From Paenibacillus_E qinlingensis (GTDB lineage Bacteria; Bacillota; Bacilli; Paenibacillales; NBRC-103111): a stretch of 64,000 nucleotides of DNA. Where the stretch lies: positions 1 to 64,000 of the forward strand of contig NZ_JAQIVH010000011.1 in NCBI RefSeq assembly GCF_028746185.1. Reading direction: 5' to 3'. This document shows, piece by piece, positions 1 to 8,640 of this stretch; the stretch's first letter is position 1, and every line of letters begins with the position of its first letter. A program made the translations under genes and the position numbers. The notes beneath the pieces are model-generated. The model was not told the origin of the DNA. It saw only the letters and a program-made list of their open reading frames with translations, and ran no database searches.

Positions 1-79
1 TGCACTTAGAATTAAAAGTGGACGTCTCTTAGTGTAGGAGTAATAATAATCTTAACTATGAACTAAGAGGTGTCTATCC

Positions 80-376
80 ATGAGCGAATCAAGACAACGA
101 TATAATGAAACTTTTAAACGTGAAGCTGTAAAGTATGTGCAAGAACAGACTAAATCCCTAGAGCATATCGCGGATGAGTTGAATATCAATCCTGGTACCC
201 TTCGTAACTGGTTGGGGAAATATCGGGAGTTTGATCATGAACCTGTGAACAAAGTGGAAAACCTCCGCGAGCAGTCTCAGCTCATTGATGACCAGAAACG
301 GGAAATCGAAGATCTGAAGGAGGAGATCGCGATTCTAAAAAAGGCCATGCACATCTTCAGCAAAGAAAAGAACTGA
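80..376 (+). CDS. IS3-family transposase OrfA
   Basis: This 98-residue protein is the DNA-binding half of an IS3-family transposase. An N-terminal helix-turn-helix (about residues 8-50, containing NINPGTLRNWLGKYR) is followed by a Leu/Glu/Lys-rich coiled coil (about 60-95) of the kind that mediates OrfA-OrfAB dimerisation. The start ATG follows an AAGAGGTG ribosome binding site. At its 3' end lies A AAA AAG (337-343). A -1 slip there enters the OrfB frame, which is open from that point, so the active transposase is presumably the OrfAB fusion. Confidence 0.9.
   Translation: MSESRQRYNETFKREAVKYVQEQTKSLEHIADELNINPGTLRNWLGKYREFDHEPVNKVENLREQSQLIDDQKREIEDLKEEIAILKKAMHIFSKEKN
337..343 (+). other. 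Programmed -1 frameshift site (A6G)
   Basis: The heptamer A AAA AAG is in the OrfA frame (CTA AAA AAG). After a -1 slip the reading continues GGC CAT GCA CAT and runs without a stop into OrfB. This is the standard slippery motif of IS150-type elements. Confidence 0.8.
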
Positions 377-414
377 GATTTAAGTTCATTGAAGATCACC
401 GCTCCGAGTTTCGA

Positions 415-1248
415 TTGGAGAAGATGTGCAAAGTGTTAAAGGTCTCCAAGAGCGGATATTACAAATGGCGAGCAGCTGGAGTCTCTGAGCAGTGCAAACG
501 CAAAGAAGAAATAACAGATCGTATTAAATATCACTTTCAACTCAAGCATGAAATCTATGGCAGCCCACGCATACACAAAGAACTTTTGAAAGAAGGCTTG
601 TGTGTATCGGAACGGACGGTCGGCCTCATTATGCGTGAACAAGGTCTACGCTCTTGTATGGCACGGAAATTTAGAGTTCAAACAACAGATTCGAACCACG
701 ATCAGCCGATTGCTCCCAATCTCCTTCAGCAAGATTTTGCAGCAACAAAGCCAAATGAAAAATGGGTAGCTGATATTACTTACATTCCATGCCGTCAAGG
801 AAAGCTCTACCTTGCAAGCATTCTGGACCTCTATACGAAGCAAATTGTTGGATGGAAACTAAGTGACCGAATGACAACAGATCTCGTCTTAGATGCACTG
901 AAGCAGGCTCATAGCGTAAAGAAGCCTGGAGTAGGCCTGATTCACCATTCTGACCGAGGTTCTCAATATGCCTCCAAGGAGTACCGCAGTCAGCTTGAAA
1001 GCTACGGTATAACGTCAAGTATGAGTCGTAAAGGAAACTGTTATGACAACGCCTGTATTGAGGCATTTCATAGCATTTTGAAGCGAGAATTCATCTACAG
1101 CAACCCAAAATTCAAGACCAAACAAGAAGCTCAGCAGAAGCTGTATCGGTATCTTGAGTTCTTTTACAACAGGACAAGGTCGAATAGCACAATTGGTTAC
1201 ATGTCACCTGAGCAATTTGAGCAGCTATACTACCAGCAAGTTGCATAA
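415..1248 (+). CDS. IS3-family transposase OrfB (DDE integrase domain)
   Basis: Catalytic half of the IS transposase. An HTH_21-like region (IYGSPRIHKEL, about residues 48-58) is followed by an rve integrase core with the DDE triad in recognisable contexts: VADITYIP, HHSDRGSQYAS and NACIEAFHSILKRE. The length of 277 residues is normal. The TTG start given here has no good ribosome binding site. The frame is open back to the frameshift site at 337-343, so the protein is probably made mainly as an OrfAB fusion. No internal stops are present. Confidence 0.92.
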   Translation: MEKMCKVLKVSKSGYYKWRAAGVSEQCKRKEEITDRIKYHFQLKHEIYGSPRIHKELLKEGLCVSERTVGLIMREQGLRSCMARKFRVQTTDSNHDQPIAPNLLQQDFAATKPNEKWVADITYIPCRQGKLYLASILDLYTKQIVGWKLSDRMTTDLVLDALKQAHSVKKPGVGLIHHSDRGSQYASKEYRSQLESYGITSSMSRKGNCYDNACIEAFHSILKREFIYSNPKFKTKQEAQQKLYRYLEFFYNRTRSNSTIGYMSPEQFEQLYYQQVA

Positions 1249-1286
1249 CTTAGTGACGTCCACTTTCTTGACAGAAGAGCATTTAT

Positions 1287-1454
1287 GTAGGTAAATCTTG
1301 CATATTTCCGCTTAAGATCGGAATAGCTGGATTTTATGCAGTTAATTTCAAGCTTTATTATTGATTTAATCATTTACGAGAGAATTACCTACATTTTTTA
1401 CATCTATTTCGTGTTTTCGGCAATATTTCTTCGAAATAGATGTACAAAATCCAG
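1287..1454. repeat. Nested inverted repeats (fold-back intergenic sequence)
   Basis: A perfect 12-bp inverted repeat, ACATCTATTTCG (1400-1411) and CGAAATAGATGT (1432-1443), is enclosed by CTGGATTTT (1327-1335) and AAAATCCAG (1446-1454); GTAGGTAA near 1287 pairs with TTACCTAC near 1385. No gene is evident here. It could be a small non-coding repeat family or the relic of a mobile element. The flanking stretch 1276-2036 holds no convincing gene. Confidence 0.5.
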
Positions 1455-1697
1455 TTATTACTTGTTTTCGGGATGGCACAATCACCTAACACATCAACAG
1501 TGCTACAATCAACACCCCCAAAACACGAACCGTACCCCATATAACTAGCCCCCGCCATACCCGCCATACCCGCCAAACCCAATACTCCAAATAACCCTAC
1601 AAACACCCACCACACCTAAATTAAAACCTGCTATCCCTATAAGGATGAATTAAGTTGTATAGCAAATGAGGGAACAAAGTCCGGGACTGGGCTGCAT

Positions 1698-1955
1698 ATT
1701 GTTGGTTGTGGTTGAGTCAGTTTTGGTTGCTTTAGTAGTTATTGTTGGTTGTGGTTGAGTCAATTTTGGTTGCTTTAGTAGGTATTGTTGGTTGTGGTTG
1801 AGTCAGTTTTGGTTGCTTTAGTAGTTATTGTTGGTTGTGGTTGAGTCAATTTTGGTTGCTTTAGTAGATATTGTTGCTTGTGGTTGAGTCAGTTTCGATT
1901 GCTTTAGTAGATATTGTTGCTTGTGATTGAGTCGTTTTGGTTGCTTTTGTAGGTG
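1698..1955. repeat. Six tandem 43-bp repeats
   Basis: Units begin at 1698, 1741, 1784, 1827, 1870 and 1913, each starting ATTGTTG and containing GGTTGAGTCA and TTGGTTGCTTTAGTAG, with drift in the last units. A partial, degenerate seventh follows. The period of 43 is not a multiple of three, so a reading frame through the array changes with every unit; coding is unlikely. Strand bias is strong: G/T-rich on this strand. Confidence 0.9.
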
Positions 1956-2036
1956 TTGTTCGATTGGATTGGGTATGGTGTCAAGGGGTTGGCGGATTCG
2001 GTAGGTGTGCACAGAGGAGTTAAGGACGCTCTTTAG

Positions 2037-2065
2037 TTGCATAACCGTATATGTTATCTTATAAT
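2037..2065 (+). promoter_or_regulatory. SigA-type promoter of ytxJ
   Basis: TTGCAT (2037-2042) and TATAAT (2060-2065) are separated by exactly 17 bp, about 30 bp before the AGAAAGGAG ribosome binding site of the gene at 2098. Confidence 0.75.
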
Positions 2066-2097
2066 TTTGAAGAGAGTAGAGAAAGGAGATGTGAAAC

Positions 2098-2439
2098 ATG
2101 TCTGCATGGAAAGAGTTAACGACTTTAACTGAATGGCAGGAAGTGCTTGATCGTTCTAGCGAAAAGCCGGCTGTCGTTCTGAAGCACAGTACAACTTGTC
2201 CAGTAAGTGCGAGCGCACTTGATGAATATGAACAATATTTGGCTGGTACACACAACGAGGCTGTTGATTATTTTTTGGTGAAAGTAATTGAATCACGCCC
2301 AGTATCGAATCAAATCGCAGAAGATCTAGGGATCAAGCATGCGTCACCGCAAATTCTTTATTTCAAAAATAAAGAGTCCATCTGGAATACTTCGCACTGG
2401 TCAGTAACGAACAAACATATGTCCGCGGTTCTGGACTAA
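2098..2439 (+). CDS. ytxJ: Bacillithiol system thioredoxin-like protein YtxJ (BrxC)
   Basis: A 113-residue thioredoxin-fold protein of the YtxJ/BrxC family, a monothiol bacilliredoxin thought to act in protein de-bacillithiolation. The active-site region reads KHSTTCPVSASAL (about residues 29-41) with a single Cys. The fold is supported by LVKVIESRPVSNQIAEDLGIKHASPQ with the cis-Pro region near residues 77-82. Length is normal. A clean SigA promoter and a GGAG ribosome binding site precede it, and a hairpin terminator follows, so it is transcribed alone. Its presence implies a bacillithiol-using Firmicute. Confidence 0.88.
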   Translation: MSAWKELTTLTEWQEVLDRSSEKPAVVLKHSTTCPVSASALDEYEQYLAGTHNEAVDYFLVKVIESRPVSNQIAEDLGIKHASPQILYFKNKESIWNTSHWSVTNKHMSAVLD

Positions 2440-2455
2440 TTCTGTCACACATTGG

Positions 2456-2500
2456 GCCCTTCGTTTTGTCTACGTGATGTAGGTGAAACGGAGGGCTTTT
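2456..2500 (+). terminator. Rho-independent terminator after ytxJ
   Basis: GCCCTTCGTTT (2456-2466) pairs with AAACGGAGGGC (2486-2496) with one G-T pair, followed by TTTT. Confidence 0.8.
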
Positions 2501-2616
2501 CATGCTGTCCATTAAATGAACGACGGTCAAAAAAAGATTGGCAAGCCAAACATCCTCCTATATACTTATGGACGACAACATGACGGAAACGTTCACATGT
2601 AAGGAGTTACCTATCT

Positions 2617-3498
2617 ATGAATGCAATGAATAAAACGAAAATACCGATCCCGATTTACCTGTTAATTGGCATCATTGCGATATCATTTTCTTCGATATTT
2701 GTAAAATGGTCCGACGCTTCTGCCTCCATCATTGCCATGTACCGATTATTTATGACCAATGTATTAATGCTGCCTTTCTTGTGGAATTATCGCAACGAAT
2801 TTAAGAGGATTAAGGGGAGAGATTGGCTGCGCACGGCCATATCGGGTATTGCCCTTGGCCTGCATTTCTTATTTTGGATGGATTCCCTACGATATACGAC
2901 GGTGGCTAGTTCAACGGCGATCTTGACGCTTGAGCCGATTTTTGTACTCGTTGGCGCTTTCTTGCTCTATGGTGTTCGGACAAGCCGTACCTCATTGATT
3001 GCGATGTGTATCGCGATTGTGGGTGCCATTTGCATAGGATGGGGCGACTTTCAATTTTCCGGAGAAGCACTCAAGGGGGATGTGTTGTCTTTCGTAGGTA
3101 CGATCGCTGTAGCGTTTCATATGTTACTTGGCAAAAGCTTGCGGGAACGCATTTCGGCTTATGTATATAGCTTTCTCGTTTTCTTTTTCGCTGGGTTGAC
3201 CCTTGCGGTGACGAATGTTTATTCAGGCGAATCGTTTACGGGTTATCCGTGGAAGGAATGGGGGATCTTCTTCCTGTTAGCCTTTGTTTCCACGATTTTC
3301 GGTCACTATGTATTTAACTGGTTGCTGAAATATATGAAAGCTTCTTCGGTCTCGATGACCGTGCTTGGAGAGCCGCTGGGAGCGTCAATTTTGGCGTATT
3401 TCTTACTAGGCGAAAAGATTACGACGATGCAGCTTTTAGCGGGTTGTCTTCTATTAGTTGGCGTAGCTATATTCTTACGTAGTAACGAGAAACCTTAA
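2617..3498 (+). CDS. EamA/DMT-family transporter
   Basis: A 293-residue integral membrane protein with about ten hydrophobic segments in two five-helix repeats, each an EamA domain (about residues 12-140 and 155-287). The drug/metabolite transporter pattern is seen in FVKWSDASASIIAMYR, in TVASSTAILTLEPIFV ending the first repeat and in MTVLGEPLGASILAYFLLGE ending the second. Such proteins export amino acids or metabolites; the substrate cannot be read from sequence. Start is ATG after AAGGAG. It lies upstream of a second exporter with a gap of about 90 bp. Confidence 0.88.
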   Translation: MNAMNKTKIPIPIYLLIGIIAISFSSIFVKWSDASASIIAMYRLFMTNVLMLPFLWNYRNEFKRIKGRDWLRTAISGIALGLHFLFWMDSLRYTTVASSTAILTLEPIFVLVGAFLLYGVRTSRTSLIAMCIAIVGAICIGWGDFQFSGEALKGDVLSFVGTIAVAFHMLLGKSLRERISAYVYSFLVFFFAGLTLAVTNVYSGESFTGYPWKEWGIFFLLAFVSTIFGHYVFNWLLKYMKASSVSMTVLGEPLGASILAYFLLGEKITTMQLLAGCLLLVGVAIFLRSNEKP

Positions 3499-3591
3499 TG
3501 GTTTCTTTTTGCTTATTAATTGAACTATGGTTAACAAAGTAGAGAGTTGTTGATTACTTTTGAAAAGTTGTAGAGAAGGGGCAGAGGCAGC

Positions 3592-4908
3592 ATGAGGTTT
3601 CGAGATTTTCATCGTAATGTGAAATTGCGAATAGGCCTATCCTTCCTATCGGGCACTGCGAACAATATGGTGCTTCCATTTATGTCGATTTATTTCTCGG
3701 GGAAATTAGGGGACACACTGGCTGGATTGGTTGTTATTTTGGGCATTATTGCCGGTGTTGTTGCTGGGATTATAGATGGTTATTATTCGGATCGTTTTGG
3801 CCGGAAAAAGCTTATGCTCGCCGCAGAAATTGGCTGGATGCTCTGTTTCATTCTCATGGCGGCAGCGAATTCGCCTTGGTTTGAGTCGGCAGGCATCACT
3901 TTCATACTTATGATAATTGTCAGCATTTTCTGGGGTATCCATGGACCTGCCAATGAAGCGATGCTCCTAGATGTTACACTTCCTGCAGAACGTAAATTTA
4001 TGTATGCCATCATGTACTGGATAAATAATTTATCGTTTGCAATCGCGGGAATGGCGGGTGCTTTCTTGTTTAAATCGTATTTATTTGAATTATTTATTGC
4101 CCTTTCTGTGATTGGTTTAATAACGGGAATGATTACTTATATCTTTATTCAAGATGATTATAAAGCGCCAATAAGTGGGATGGACAGCACGACGAGGAAG
4201 AATAGCCCTTCCATTTGGGCGAATTACCGCATGGTTCTGCGAGATAAGACGTTTCTGATTTTCACAATAGCTTCCTTATTATTGGTTTCAGTGGAATTTC
4301 ATTTGGGGAACTATGTCGCTGTTCGCTTAGGGAAAGAGATGGTGGATACGCCTTTCCTTCCATGGGTAACGGATGCATGGCGGATTGACGGTTTCAAAAT
4401 GTTAGGGTTTATGCGTACGGAAAACACGGTTCTCGTGGTTGTTCTCTCAGTTTTTATGGGGATTCTGATGCGTAGGTTTTCGGAACGCCGAGTCCTGTTT
4501 ATTGGCTATGCCTTTTATATCGCAGGGTACAGCTATCTAGCGTACAGCAATCAACCAGGTTTACTTTTGCTGTCGATGCTCATTGCCACAGTTGGAGAAC
4601 TGATGTATGTTCCGATTAAGCAAGCCTATCTGGGCAACCTGGCACCAGACCATGCACGCAGCTCCTATATGGCCTTATATGGCATGGTATATAGAGGAGC
4701 TACGTTTCTAGGTGGTCTAGGCGTAATCCTAGGCGGCATGTTGTCTTCCTGGCTGATGGCTTCGTTGATCGCAGTCAGCGGTGTGATTGGAATGGTGATG
4801 TTCTACTCCATTCTTGTACAGCTAGAAGAGCGGAAGAACGGTCATTTCGCAGCGGCAAATTCCTCTTTTATGGAAGCTAATAAAGCTGGTTTGGAGAGTA
4901 CTTCATAG
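3592..4908 (+). CDS. MFS transporter
   Basis: A 438-residue major facilitator protein with about twelve membrane helices. The loop 2-3 signature is present as DGYYSDRFGRKKLMLAAE (about residues 62-79). The central region (about 245-265) is longer than usual and hydrophilic. The ATG start follows AGAAGGGGCAG. Its last 67 bp overlap the 3' end of the convergent M20 gene, so the two genes share their C-terminal coding DNA. Substrate unknown; multidrug or metabolite efflux is possible. Confidence 0.88.
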   Translation: MRFRDFHRNVKLRIGLSFLSGTANNMVLPFMSIYFSGKLGDTLAGLVVILGIIAGVVAGIIDGYYSDRFGRKKLMLAAEIGWMLCFILMAAANSPWFESAGITFILMIIVSIFWGIHGPANEAMLLDVTLPAERKFMYAIMYWINNLSFAIAGMAGAFLFKSYLFELFIALSVIGLITGMITYIFIQDDYKAPISGMDSTTRKNSPSIWANYRMVLRDKTFLIFTIASLLLVSVEFHLGNYVAVRLGKEMVDTPFLPWVTDAWRIDGFKMLGFMRTENTVLVVVLSVFMGILMRRFSERRVLFIGYAFYIAGYSYLAYSNQPGLLLLSMLIATVGELMYVPIKQAYLGNLAPDHARSSYMALYGMVYRGATFLGGLGVILGGMLSSWLMASLIAVSGVIGMVMFYSILVQLEERKNGHFAAANSSFMEANKAGLESTS

Positions 4909-6011
4909 GCCGTATAGGCTAGCGCCTTGGCTGTGAAGAGCATGCTGTCTAAAGCCGGTTCTGTCATGGCGAGATCACGGAATTCCTTGGTATGAAGCAA
5001 ATGTCGCTCATTAACTACTTTCACGAAAGGGTGAATAGTGGGGCATTGCGTTGAGACATTGCCGAGATCCAAGGAACCGTGATCTTTGCCGATTTCGATT
5101 TCCTTCGGTTGGATGCCAAGCTCGAATAATTGATCGGTGAAGACGTTCGACAAAGCTTCATTCGTACGAAGTTCATCATACGAGTACTCGTAGAATGATG
5201 TTTTCAGCGTACAGCCGGTTTGAAGTGCAGCCCCTTCTGCGCAGCGAAGGACTTTCTGGACGAGCTCATTTGTGTACGTGCGTGTAGCTGAGCGGACGTA
5301 AAATCTAGCAACAGCATAATCGGGAATGATGTTCGGTGCTTTCCCGCCTTCGCTGATAACACCGTGAATACGGGCATCCGACTTGAGCTGTTGGCGCAGC
5401 GCATTAATGCTGTTGAATAGCTGTAAGACTGCGTCAAGGGCATTGATGCCTTCGTATGGCTGTGCTGCGGCATGTGCGGAGCGGCCGAAGAACTCGTATT
5501 CGATTGCATCCATCGCAAGCGATTCGCCGGATTTTTCATGTTTATAATAAGGATGTGCCATGAGTGCGATATCGACGTCGTGGAAAAGCCCGGCAGCAGC
5601 CATAGGAACTTTGGCGCCTTTGGTTTCTTCCGCAGGCGTGCCATAGACGCGTATGCTGCCACCGGTTTCTGCTAAGGCCGCTTTAAGGCCGATAGCAGCC
5701 CCTATACTCATCATGCAGATGAGATGATGACCGCAGGCATGACCGAGCTCAGGAAGGGCATCATACTCAGCCATGAAGGCAACGACGGGACCTGGTTTGC
5801 CTGAGTCGTAAGTGGCGATGAAAGCGGTAGGAATATCTAGAACGCCGCGTTCGATCGCGAAACCGTGGTAGGCTAATTCTTCTGTTAAACGAGCGAATGC
5901 AAGGAATTCTTCATGCCCCAGCTCTGGGTTTGCCCCAATAAAGCGAGAGATGTCTTTAAATCTTGCGGCATTGGTTTCTATGGTTTGAGAGATAATTGAT
6001 TTCATTGGCAT
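4842..6011 (-). CDS. M20 family metallo-amidohydrolase (AbgB/PM20D2-like)
   Basis: A zinc peptidase-family hydrolase of about 389 residues. Metal-binding context: MAEYDALPELGHACGHH (about residues 73-89), TPAEETKGAK (about 113-122) and a late His in STQCPTIHPF. The dimerisation insert contains FFGRSAHAAAQPYEGINALDA. Relatives cleave amino-acid or aminobenzoyl amides (AbgB) or dipeptides (PM20D2). The start is set at the ATG at 6011, preceded by AAAGGAG at good distance; the frame is open further upstream without a ribosome binding site. Its end overlaps the convergent MFS gene by 67 bp. Confidence 0.88.
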   Translation of the reverse strand: MPMKSIISQTIETNAARFKDISRFIGANPELGHEEFLAFARLTEELAYHGFAIERGVLDIPTAFIATYDSGKPGPVVAFMAEYDALPELGHACGHHLICMMSIGAAIGLKAALAETGGSIRVYGTPAEETKGAKVPMAAAGLFHDVDIALMAHPYYKHEKSGESLAMDAIEYEFFGRSAHAAAQPYEGINALDAVLQLFNSINALRQQLKSDARIHGVISEGGKAPNIIPDYAVARFYVRSATRTYTNELVQKVLRCAEGAALQTGCTLKTSFYEYSYDELRTNEALSNVFTDQLFELGIQPKEIEIGKDHGSLDLGNVSTQCPTIHPFVKVVNERHLLHTKEFRDLAMTEPALDSMLFTAKALAYTAYEVLSKPALLASIKEEFAAAK

Positions 6012-6139
6012 TGTAAGCTCCTTTGTTGAATGGTTCTTAAGTCCATTGTAGTATATAGAAGCGAGAACTACCAAATGCAAAGTCATCAGGGCATAAAAGA
6101 GGGCTCATTCTTGAAGATATGAAATTGGAGGAAGCAACG

Positions 6140-6448
6140 ATGATGAAATATGGGGCAGAGCATGAGGAACACCGATTTAGTTTATGCTTTCTTGAAGAGG
6201 AGAGCCGCGGACAGTGGCAGGACGTTTATTTGGGTATCCAGCTGGAAGATGGAGAAGAGCTTCCAGATGGCTTGTTAGATCCATCTATTCTTGTGATTTG
6301 CAATATCGAAGGTGAGATTGTACAGATCGTTTTGCATGATGAAGGTTGTGACAGTGAGTTCCAATTCACATATGCGGAGAAGGAACAAATTGAAAAGTAT
6401 GTAAATCAGCTTGTAAGCGCCAAAAAAACGACGAATGAACCCCTGTAG
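6140..6448 (+). CDS. Hypothetical acidic protein
   Basis: A 102-residue, strongly acidic protein with no family I recognise. It reads as a small alpha/beta domain, with Glu/Asp-rich stretches (HEEHRFSLCFLEEES, EDGEELPDGLLDPS) and alternating hydrophobics (ILVICNIEGEIVQIVL). No signal peptide or membrane segment. ATG 6140 is chosen because TTGGAGGAAG lies just upstream. It stands alone between a divergent amidohydrolase and the SGNH hydrolase. Confidence 0.7.
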   Translation: MMKYGAEHEEHRFSLCFLEEESRGQWQDVYLGIQLEDGEELPDGLLDPSILVICNIEGEIVQIVLHDEGCDSEFQFTYAEKEQIEKYVNQLVSAKKTTNEPL

Positions 6449-6517
6449 GTATCCCTTCCCAAACTGGGCGGTGGCGCATATAGTAATATACGTCACGCTT
6501 TAGGGGAGAGGATAGCG

Positions 6518-7171
6518 ATGGAAAAAAGAATTCAATATTTGGCATTTGGTGATTCTTTAACCGTTGGTTATGGTGCTGAGGAAGGTCAAGGCTTCGTTTC
6601 GCTGTATCGACAAAGGTTGGAATGTTTGCTGAATGTACCTGTTTCCTTACGTCATGCTGGCACCAACGGTGCCACGACTGCGCAATTGCTGGAGACTATC
6701 GAATCTGATCCGCAGCTTCAGAAAGATATCCAAGAAGCGACTCTCATCACAATTACAGCTGGCGGAAACGATCTCATTCAAGCGGCAATTCCATTCTTTT
6801 ATGACGGCGATAATACGGTTCTCAAAACAGCTTTGCAAACGTACGAATCCAACTACCGTAAACTTATCGCTCAGATTGAAAGACTGCGGCAAGGTATACA
6901 AACCCCGTATTTATTGGCCTTAATTGGTCTATATAATCCATTACCGCAAATTCCGGATGCTGCTTATTGGGTACAGCGTTTTAATCTATTTCTACGTAAA
7001 CTAGAACAGCCCCATATTCAAATCGTGCAGGTCTACGACGCATTCGTTGGTCAAGCGGCACTATTTTTGTCTGAGGATGCCATTCATCCAAATGATCTAG
7101 GTTATGAACGGTTGGCTAACCAATTAGAGGTAGCAGTATCCTTGCAGCAACTGCAGCAGTTGTTCATGTGA
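6518..7171 (+). CDS. SGNH/GDSL-family hydrolase
   Basis: A 217-residue lipase/esterase-like protein of the SGNH superfamily. All four blocks are visible: FGDSLTVGYG (nucleophile Ser about residue 11), GTNGATT (Gly, about 47-53), GGNDL (Asn, about 86-90) and the C-terminal DAIHPNDLGYERLA carrying the Asp-x-x-His pair. There is no signal peptide, so it is cytoplasmic and likely deacylates a small ester or lysophospholipid (TesA/YpmR-like). Start ATG after GGGGAGAGG. It converges with the hemolysin III-like gene with only 7 bp between the stops. Confidence 0.9.
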   Translation: MEKRIQYLAFGDSLTVGYGAEEGQGFVSLYRQRLECLLNVPVSLRHAGTNGATTAQLLETIESDPQLQKDIQEATLITITAGGNDLIQAAIPFFYDGDNTVLKTALQTYESNYRKLIAQIERLRQGIQTPYLLALIGLYNPLPQIPDAAYWVQRFNLFLRKLEQPHIQIVQVYDAFVGQAALFLSEDAIHPNDLGYERLANQLEVAVSLQQLQQLFM

Positions 7172-7178
7172 AATGAGG

Positions 7179-7805
7179 CTATCTCACATACCCAAACACG
7201 GAAATGAAATGACAGGCGCTGCCAGCCAGCACGAATAAGTGCCAGATGGCATGGTGATAGGGGATGCGCCTCCATACATAAAATATCGAGCCTAGTGTGT
7301 AGAATAAGCCACCTACAACTAACCAAATGATGCCGCCGAGCGGCAACTGAAGGTATAGTGGCTTGAACGCGATCACAATCAACCAACCCATCACGATATA
7401 GCACAAGGTTGAAACGAGTACGAATCTTTTGACATAAAATAGCTTCAGTACAATACCAATGAGGGCTAGCCCCCATATGATGCCAAGGAATGTCCAGCCG
7501 AGAGACCCTCGTAAGGTAACCAGTAAATAGGGCGTGTAGCTCCCCGCGATTAACACGTAGATCGCCGAGTGATCAAGAACTTCGAAAATATCTTTTATTT
7601 TCGATTCTGTAACGCTGTGTAACAGCGTGGAACATGTATACAAGAGAACAAGCGCACTGCCAAAAATGCTAAAGCTAACGATATGCCATGCAGTTCCTTG
7701 TATGCATGCTTGTATGATGAGTAGGACGAGTGCGATGATGCTGAGTACAACGCCAATACCGTGTGTAATCGCATTGGCTTTCTCTTCTTTGATGGAATAT
7801 TGCAT
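7179..7805 (-). CDS. Hemolysin III / PAQR-family membrane protein
   Basis: A 208-residue, seven-helix membrane protein of the hemolysin III (YqfA/YplQ) branch of the PAQR superfamily. Family marks: EEKANAITHGIG at the start (His about 16), STLLHSV in the third helix region, DHSAIYVLIAGSYTPY and the C-terminal WHLFVLAGSACHFISV. The His and Asp residues form the likely metal site of the hydrolase fold. ATG 7805 has GAAGGGG upstream. It is divergent from the SDR gene with a 60-bp shared promoter region. Confidence 0.9.
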   Translation of the reverse strand: MQYSIKEEKANAITHGIGVVLSIIALVLLIIQACIQGTAWHIVSFSIFGSALVLLYTCSTLLHSVTESKIKDIFEVLDHSAIYVLIAGSYTPYLLVTLRGSLGWTFLGIIWGLALIGIVLKLFYVKRFVLVSTLCYIVMGWLIVIAFKPLYLQLPLGGIIWLVVGGLFYTLGSIFYVWRRIPYHHAIWHLFVLAGSACHFISVFGYVR

Positions 7806-7864
7806 ATACACCCCTTCTTTCTTTAACAGAATGGAGACTCCTATATAGATTGGACGATGAAACG

Positions 7865-8635
7865 ATGTATTTACCTTCATTTCAACTGAATAAAAAAGTT
7901 GCCCTGGTGACCGGTGCCGGGAGAGGCATTGGACGAGCACTTGCTATTGGCTTAGCTGAAGCGGGGGCTGACGTCGCGATCTTCGCTCGAACGGCTTCCA
8001 ATTTGGAAGCAGTGGCAAGTGAAATTCGCGCTTTAGGTAGACAAGCCTACCCGTTTACTGTTGATGTTACGAATCGTGAACAAATTGAGGCAGCGGTTTC
8101 GGCTATCATCAATGAGACAGATCGCATAGATATACTCATCAATAATGCTGGCATGAACATCCGGAGTCAAGCGTTGGCCGTCACAGACGAGGAATGGGAC
8201 ACAATCATGCAGACAAACTTGAAATCTGCTTTCTTATGTTCACAAATTGTTGGCCGCCACATGCAGCAGCGTGAATATGGACGTATCATTAATATTGCTT
8301 CAGTCGCAGGTCAAGTAGCGTTGCGAACAGGTGTCGTGTATGCTGCAACAAAAGCAGCGATGATTCAAATGACCAAGGTGCTCGCGCTTGAGTGGGGGAA
8401 ATATGGCATTTTGGTCAATGGCATCGGTCCATGGTATTTCAAAACGCCGTTGACAGAAAAAATACTGAATCAGCCGGATTATTTAGCCGAAATTATCGCA
8501 CGGACACCACTTCGTCGTGTTGGGGAACTGGAGGAGCTAGTTGGGCCAGCGGTCTTTCTCGCTTCAGATGCAGCGAACTATGTTACAGGCCAAACGTTGT
8601 TTGTAGATGGTGGCATGACGATATACGGATTCTAG
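7865..8635 (+). CDS. Short-chain dehydrogenase/reductase (SDR)
   Basis: A classical SDR of about 256 residues. NAD(P)-binding TGAGRGIGRALA (about residues 15-26), NNAGMNIR, catalytic Ser in NIASVAGQ and YAATK (YxxxK) are all present, as is the C-terminal FLASDAANYVTGQTLFVDGG. The closest recognisable group is gluconate 5-dehydrogenase/3-ketoacyl reductase-like enzymes; substrate unknown. The start is ambiguous: ATG 7865 has a weak ribosome binding site, and an in-frame TTG at 7850 would add five residues. A strong terminator follows. Confidence 0.9.
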   Translation: MYLPSFQLNKKVALVTGAGRGIGRALAIGLAEAGADVAIFARTASNLEAVASEIRALGRQAYPFTVDVTNREQIEAAVSAIINETDRIDILINNAGMNIRSQALAVTDEEWDTIMQTNLKSAFLCSQIVGRHMQQREYGRIINIASVAGQVALRTGVVYAATKAAMIQMTKVLALEWGKYGILVNGIGPWYFKTPLTEKILNQPDYLAEIIARTPLRRVGELEELVGPAVFLASDAANYVTGQTLFVDGGMTIYGF

Positions 8636-8640
8636 CAAAA

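Larger units (their letters stand above)
8..1273 (+). mobile_element. IS3-family insertion sequence (IS150-like)
   Basis: The two transposase frames (80-376 and 343-1248) are bracketed by the inverted repeat AAAGTGGACGTC (15-26) and GACGTCCACTTT (1255-1266), a perfect 12-bp match. Beyond this core the right end reads on to CTTGACA (1267-1273), so its outer end has the TG...CA form usual for the family, whereas the left outer end is less well matched. No convincing target duplication is visible. Both frames and the frameshift site look intact, so the element may still be active. The exact outer ends are uncertain by a few bases. Confidence 0.85.

Noticed and set aside
1385..1615. Gly/Ala-rich hydrophobic reverse-strand frame (GLFGVLGLAGMAGMAG)
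   Set aside because: It lies in simple repeated CCCGCCATA sequence and reads into the fold-back repeat; no ribosome binding site was found, so it was left as non-coding.
1698..1955. CRISPR array from the 43-bp units
   Set aside because: Units are contiguous without spacers and no cas gene is present.
1818..2255. Reverse-strand reading frame of 145 codons through the 43-bp repeats and ytxJ
   Set aside because: It runs antisense to the clear ytxJ gene and gains its repeats from non-coding tandem units whose period is not a multiple of three.
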